A DNA stretch of 64,000 nucleotides, taken from contig CM042142.1 in assembly GCA_023376005.1 (NCBI GenBank), positions 56,340,259 to 56,404,258 of the forward strand. The letters run 5' to 3'. Of this stretch, positions 59,145 to 64,000 are shown piece after piece (position 1 is the stretch's first letter; each line of letters begins with the position of its first letter). The notes under the pieces are model-generated. The model made no database searches. It saw only the letters and a list, made by a program, of their open reading frames with translations, and was not told the origin of the DNA. Source of the DNA: Doryteuthis pealeii (lineage: Eukaryota > Mollusca > Cephalopoda > Myopsida > Loliginidae). A program made the translations under genes and the position numbers.

Positions 59145-59580
59145 TAGCAGGACATGTGGATATATCACTGTATGATAATTAAATTACTACAACATCTTGT
59201 ATGTTTACTTTAGAGCTTCTGCAAAATAGTTCAATATGTAAAAAGTGTAATAATCTTGATTTAACTCTCTCTCACTCTTTTTTTTTCTTTCTTTCCTTCT
59301 TTTCATCATGTTCAATTGAAACAGATTAGGTGTTATTGCTTATGTTATCTATATAACATAATATAATAAGAAAGAGTAGGGGAAAGGTAGAGAGAAGGGT
59401 GAGCGTGCGGAAGTGATAAGAGTGATTTGTTTCAATTGAACATAATAAAAAGAAGGAAAGAAAAAAAAAGGGTGAGAGAGAGTTAAATCAAGATTATTAT
59501 ACTTTTTACATATTGAACTATTTGCAATAGCTCTTAAGTAAACATATCATACTGTGGTATATCCACAGGTCCTACAAGTA
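59145..59580. mobile_element. Palindromic MITE-B, right arm
   Basis: From GGACATGTGGATATATCACT to TGTGGTATATCCACAGGTCC, a nearly symmetrical hairpin of about 430 bp with a TC-rich left half and a GA-rich right half. Confidence 0.75.
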
Positions 59581-61893
59581 ATAACAAGATACTAATTTGC
59601 AGATGATAAAATTATTAGATAGTGTAAATAAACATTGATATATTAACATTATCAATCACACTACTTTGTTAATCAAATATTGATTACCTACAAACATTCT
59701 TGTATTCATTTTTATGAAATTGATTCTTAACAGTATGTTATTGAGACATAAATTTTATATAAGAGCTAATTCCATCCTTCATAATTTAAAACTGTCTGAT
59801 AGGCAAAGATTTTTTTTTAGAAGAAGAAGAAGAATTAGATTACATTTGAATATGAAAAAAAAACATGTACACTGAAAGACTGATCTTCAAAATATGTTTT
59901 AAAAAAATGAAATTTAAAATTTTTAGAGTGTATATCTTTTATTTATAAATTATGTATACTATCTGCAGTTAATTTTTTTCTTCTCTAAATGATAGTTTAT
60001 TTTTAAAATACAGACCCTTTTTCTTTCTTTCTTTCTTTCAGTTTTTCATCCAGTCTGGAGTTGATTCAAAATCATTTATTTTAGCTAAAGATAACAGCAA
60101 AGTAATTATACAAAATTCTTGAATCCAGACACGAGAGCAAATAGAAAATATTATTGATAAATTAAGTAAATATTGGCAGGCAGAATAAACTGAGTAGAAT
60201 ATTTTTAGATGCAATTAAAGTTGTTTTACTAAGTTTTTCTGTGTTAATTTGAACTTTATTGGTTTTTGTTAGTGTTAACTTGCAAATATAGCTCAAAGGT
60301 AGAGCATTGAAATGAAAGGTATAAGGTGTTATATTTGAAATCTAGGTATTTGGTATGCTTGGTGTTAAGGAAGATATTTAAGTGAGTCCCTCTCACCAAA
60401 AACCAATATCAGTATTAGTATATCTGTGATTTGTGTGAAAACATCTGAAGCCAATGATGGTAATTATATGAACATAACAGAAGGAAAAATAAGATAAATG
60501 TCCTTGTATGTACAAATGCATTTAACCTTTTATATACATATATATACTAATAATATTAATAATGGAGATTCGCTTCAGTTTTTGTCTGTAACAAAATTAT
60601 GTCACTGCTTACGTCACATTACCCAAAATCATCATAACATGAATAAATACACTGAAAATTTGAACATGCAACGTTAGACAGTCCTCATTGTTTTTTAAAA
60701 CAGGTTTTAATAAATACATGACTGGTATTATATAGTTTGTTTTATTTTAATACATATTTAAAGTTTACATTTCAAATTGTTTTATTTTTTAATCCTTTAA
60801 TGAATTTGAAGATTTTACTTACTTAGGGTACAAACTCGCTGACATTGAATTTTTTACTCCCACCCCTCAGGCAATATGTTTCAAAAATCTATTTTTTTTA
60901 TTTTGTACTAGTAATATTAAAAAAGAATACATAAATGTAACCCAACAGCTAGAAATAGTCACATCTTGTTACATAAACAAGCAGTATGTGGAAAGGGCAC
61001 AAAAATGGAAAAAAAGCTTACTTGATGAGAGAAAGTAAAATAGCCATATGGCTTTACTGTTTTCAGGCAGTAATATTTGTCTCTGTTTAAATTAAAGATA
61101 AGAATATTTAGCAAAGCTATAAGAGAACAATATAATAGAGGCACTCATGGTATAATAATTCAATATGTAAAAAGTATAATAATCTTGATTTAACTCTCTC
61201 TCTCTCTCTCTCTCACTCTTCTTTCTTTTCAGCTTTCATTATGTTTGATTGAAACAGATTAGCATTATCACTTCCATGCACTCACCCCCTCTCTCTATCT
61301 TTCTCCTACTCTTTCTTCCTTATTATATTTTTTTCTGTGTAGTATGTCCTTTTTCTTCTCTTACTTTCTTCATAATAAAAACAGAATGGTACATTATTTT
61401 GCTGAGGTGACAACACTCCTAAGAAATAAGAATTTGGCAGATAAGCAACAGCAGATAATCAGGATTTGCATTTTTGCTTTCATCTTGGATTATTTGGACA
61501 GTTTCATTTTTAACCAGGGTGTTGCAAGATTATAAAGGTTATATTTTTTTTTAGGAACACAGGTATTGATATATAGGTAATATAAATTTTAGAATGTATA
61601 AGCTCTTGTATAATTTATAAAAAAAAATGAGAATCATCATGAGATTTTTTTTTAAATTTCTCTATAAACAAAACAAAATCAAATTATGAAAGTTAACTAA
61701 TAAATAATTAATAAAGGCTAAACAAATCGAGAAAAATCAATCTCTCAATTTGTTTAGCCTTACATTTAAATAGGTATGCCCCCTAATTAATTAATTATTA
61801 TTAATTAAATTATTTATTAATTAACTTTTCAAAATTAGGTATGACTTCAATTAAGCACGCACACGCACACACGCACACACACACACACTATAT

Positions 61894-61926
<33 letters not shown>

Positions 61927-62124
61927 AAGAAAGTTTGATATGTACATGTTGACTTATGGCTCAGAAACGAGATGTTATTCAGATCAAAAATCTTGCATAC
62001 ACTATGACACACTTATAAACTAAGAAACATACCAAATTTGGTTATTGATTTTACTGATTAAGGGATATAATTAATTTGATGTGTTGACTTGTGTTATATG
62101 ATCTTCAAGGACCCTTAATTTAAT

Positions 62125-62545
62125 GTTTTGTTTTGTTTTGTTTTACGGCATATCAACCTCAGTGGGTCATTTAATGCCGATAAAGTTTTGAAATAAATCA
62201 ATTCTTAATGGATAATACAATTTTTTTATAAATACATTTTTCTATTTAACCCATAGATGGGACCCTAACAGGTACTACCACTCAGGATGTGACACAAGGT
62301 CAATTTCTTAAGCGGAATTTAACAGGTTTGAATTCAGAGTTTTCCTTCTCCTAGACCAGTTGTCTAACCAAGGTTAAAGAGCCCAGTCTGCCCTACTATT
62401 TACCCATAGCTAGAGGAGAGTAGATTCATACCTTTCCCAAGGTATTAGCGCTAAGTGAAATGCAATTACCACGTCCAGGATTTGAACTCGGGGCGACGAG
62501 TCCATTTCCTATGACTTTAACCATTACCCACGTGCTTTCTTATAG
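62125..62545 (+). repeat. R1 joined to minus-strand SINE-B, right arm
   Basis: R1 starts at GTTTTACGGCATATCAACC and stops at ACTACCACTC, where minus-strand SINE-B begins (AGGATGTGACACAAGG). A further SINE-B fragment in plus orientation is at about 62600-62765. Confidence 0.8.
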
Positions 62546-64000
62546 TAGTTTTGTTATATAGCCATGCCTTTATGTACACGTATAGTGTAGACAGTTTACA
62601 TTTCACATATCGCTAATATCCTTGGGAAAGGATGCATCCAACTACTTTCTCTTCAGCTATGAGTAAATATTAGGGCATGCAAGAGCTCTTTAACTTTGGC
62701 TAGGTATTCAGTTTAGGAGAAGGAAAGCTCTGAATTCAAACCTGCTAAACTCTGCTTAAGAGCAAGTGACATAATGATCCTAGGTGGAGAAAACAGTTAC
62801 TACCCACTAATCCTAGCAGAATCTGCAGACAAATGAACACAGAAATAACCCAACCAAAAAAAAAAAAAAAAAGAAAGTTAAACAGATTATTAGATAGATT
62901 TTTTAAGAATTTCTTGAATTTTCACATTTTTCTGAATATTTCTTGAATTTTCACAGCCGATCCAACAGAGAAACATTGCTTGAAAAATTATCTTAAGTTT
63001 ATCAAGTTTCCGAGACCACATATCCAAGTTTCCAAATTTTCTTTATAAGATTCTAAAAGGGAAATATAAGTATTTTTTTCCCCTCTCTCCTTTTGACACT
63101 GAGATGCAATTATTTTCGTGGAGTTCCTTCTTCTTCTTTTTAAAGAATTTTCTATGTAAAATGTTATTGTTGGTAACCATCTGATCATTTCTTGAAAGAT
63201 CTGTGTTAAAAAAATATTAAAAAAAAGAAAAGAATTTAAAAAAAAAATGAATGCTAGTTAGTGTTAATTAAATTTCTGTCAAAGAATTGCTGACAACAAT
63301 GAACTTAGAAAACAAATAGAATTCAAAAAGGAATATGGTTTCAATGAACTCGTTTTTTTTTTATGTAAGTAAGTTTCTTACTTTTGACACTTGCTAAAAA
63401 CTTTAGCATGAAGAACATTGAAGAAAGAAAGAGTGAAAGAGAGAGATTATCCTGAAGCTTTTATGCAAATTCTTTAGAGTTGTTGAGTTTTCCTAAAGGA
63501 AATAACAGTTAAAAAATAAAAAAAATCTTTACACACTGTGTAAGTATGTTGCTTGTGTAGCAACTAAACTCACTGGTTATCAAACAACTATTTTGACACC
63601 TACTCCATTATTTAGTTTGTTTATATCATCTATCGTTTTTATATATATATATATATATATATATTTATCTACTTATCTGCCCTTCTCACTTCTTTAATAT
63701 GAAAAGGCATTTGTAATTCACAGCATGGATTCAAAAGAAAGTGTTCTTCATAAATCAGAATAATATTTTTGATATTAGATGCAAATCTAGCAAACTGCTT
63801 TATACACTGTTTTTTTAAAGTATAGTCATAAATTCACTCCTCCTTTTTATTCAGCTTCAAAAATAATAACTTTAGGTTTGAGAAATAATTCATTTTTAAA
63901 TGACTCGTGTACCTCATGCAGATATAATGGAACAATATCTCTCCCCGCCTCCCCTTTTTTATTCATGTTATACAGCTTTCAGTGTTCTCTTTTCTGAATG

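Larger units (their letters stand above)
58618..64000 (-). repeat. Giant palindrome, right arm
   Basis: Mirror of the left arm; it reaches the end of the window and may continue. It reads more cleanly: family-consensus motifs such as GCGCTAAGTG and GGTCATTTAATGCCGATAAA are intact here but broken on the left. It contains a CA-rich microsatellite near 61860-61890 and (TA)n near 61893-61925 and 63638-63665. No gene seen. Confidence 0.93.

Noticed and set aside
1..64000. CRISPR arrays, prophage, operons or other prokaryotic systems
   Set aside because: The direct repeats are minisatellites without spacers, and SINEs, LINEs and microsatellites show an animal genome.

Overview
This is an animal nuclear genome window that is AT-rich, full of microsatellites and dominated by repeats. 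I find no host protein-coding gene with exon structure, no rRNA and no functional tRNA. Dense tRNA-derived SINEs, a Tx1/L1-type LINE, mariner, hAT and piggyBac-like fragments, (TA)n/(TG)n tracts and hammerhead-ribozyme-like motifs suggest a lophotrochozoan, probably a mollusc and possibly a cephalopod. That is an impression, not a proof. Read quality is uneven: one 100-N gap, and indel-rich sequence on both sides of it.

Layout. 1-6.1 kb holds SINEs, an unnamed repeat (called R1 here), a piggyBac-like element with TTAA sites, the C-terminal remnant of a CR1/jockey-like reverse transcriptase, and a 230-bp hairpin element with an 8-bp target duplication. 6.1-13.0 kb is the only substantial coding region: a near-complete Tx1/L1-like non-LTR retrotransposon. 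ORF1 has an RRM-like fold and a CCHC knuckle. ORF2 has an APE endonuclease, a reverse transcriptase and a C-terminal zinc knuckle. Each ORF is broken by two single-base-type frameshifts, with no internal stops otherwise. A CCAAT/octamer/TATA/Inr/DPE-like array lies just upstream. 13.0-14.5 kb is a cluster of SINEs in both orientations.

14.54-30.57 kb and 30.71-46.41 kb are two copies of the same 16 kb in the same orientation, separated by exactly 100 N. Sequence quality drops toward the gap from both sides. The simplest reading is two overlapping contig ends that were not merged, so the real locus is probably about 16 kb shorter. Each copy carries the same minisatellites, deleted mariner, foldback element, nested SINE, hAT element and hammerhead-like motifs.

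46.4-48.2 kb is a microsatellite-rich patch with three more hammerhead-like cores and a 340-bp palindrome whose spacer is a 29-bp copy of sequence 999 bp upstream. 48.2-51.9 kb holds a long polypurine tract and two copies of a MITE. From about 53.08 kb to the window end is a giant imperfect palindrome: two arms of about 5.4 kb around a spacer of about 180 bp. The left arm carries more small deletions, so either a true inverted duplication or a fold-back read artefact is possible.

The parts do not form a pathway. Autonomous elements (Tx1-like LINE; elsewhere mariner, hAT and piggyBac sources) would supply machinery for the short non-autonomous copies. The most interesting biological signal is the set of hammerhead-ribozyme-like cores, a motif known from Penelope-like retroelements and retrozymes.
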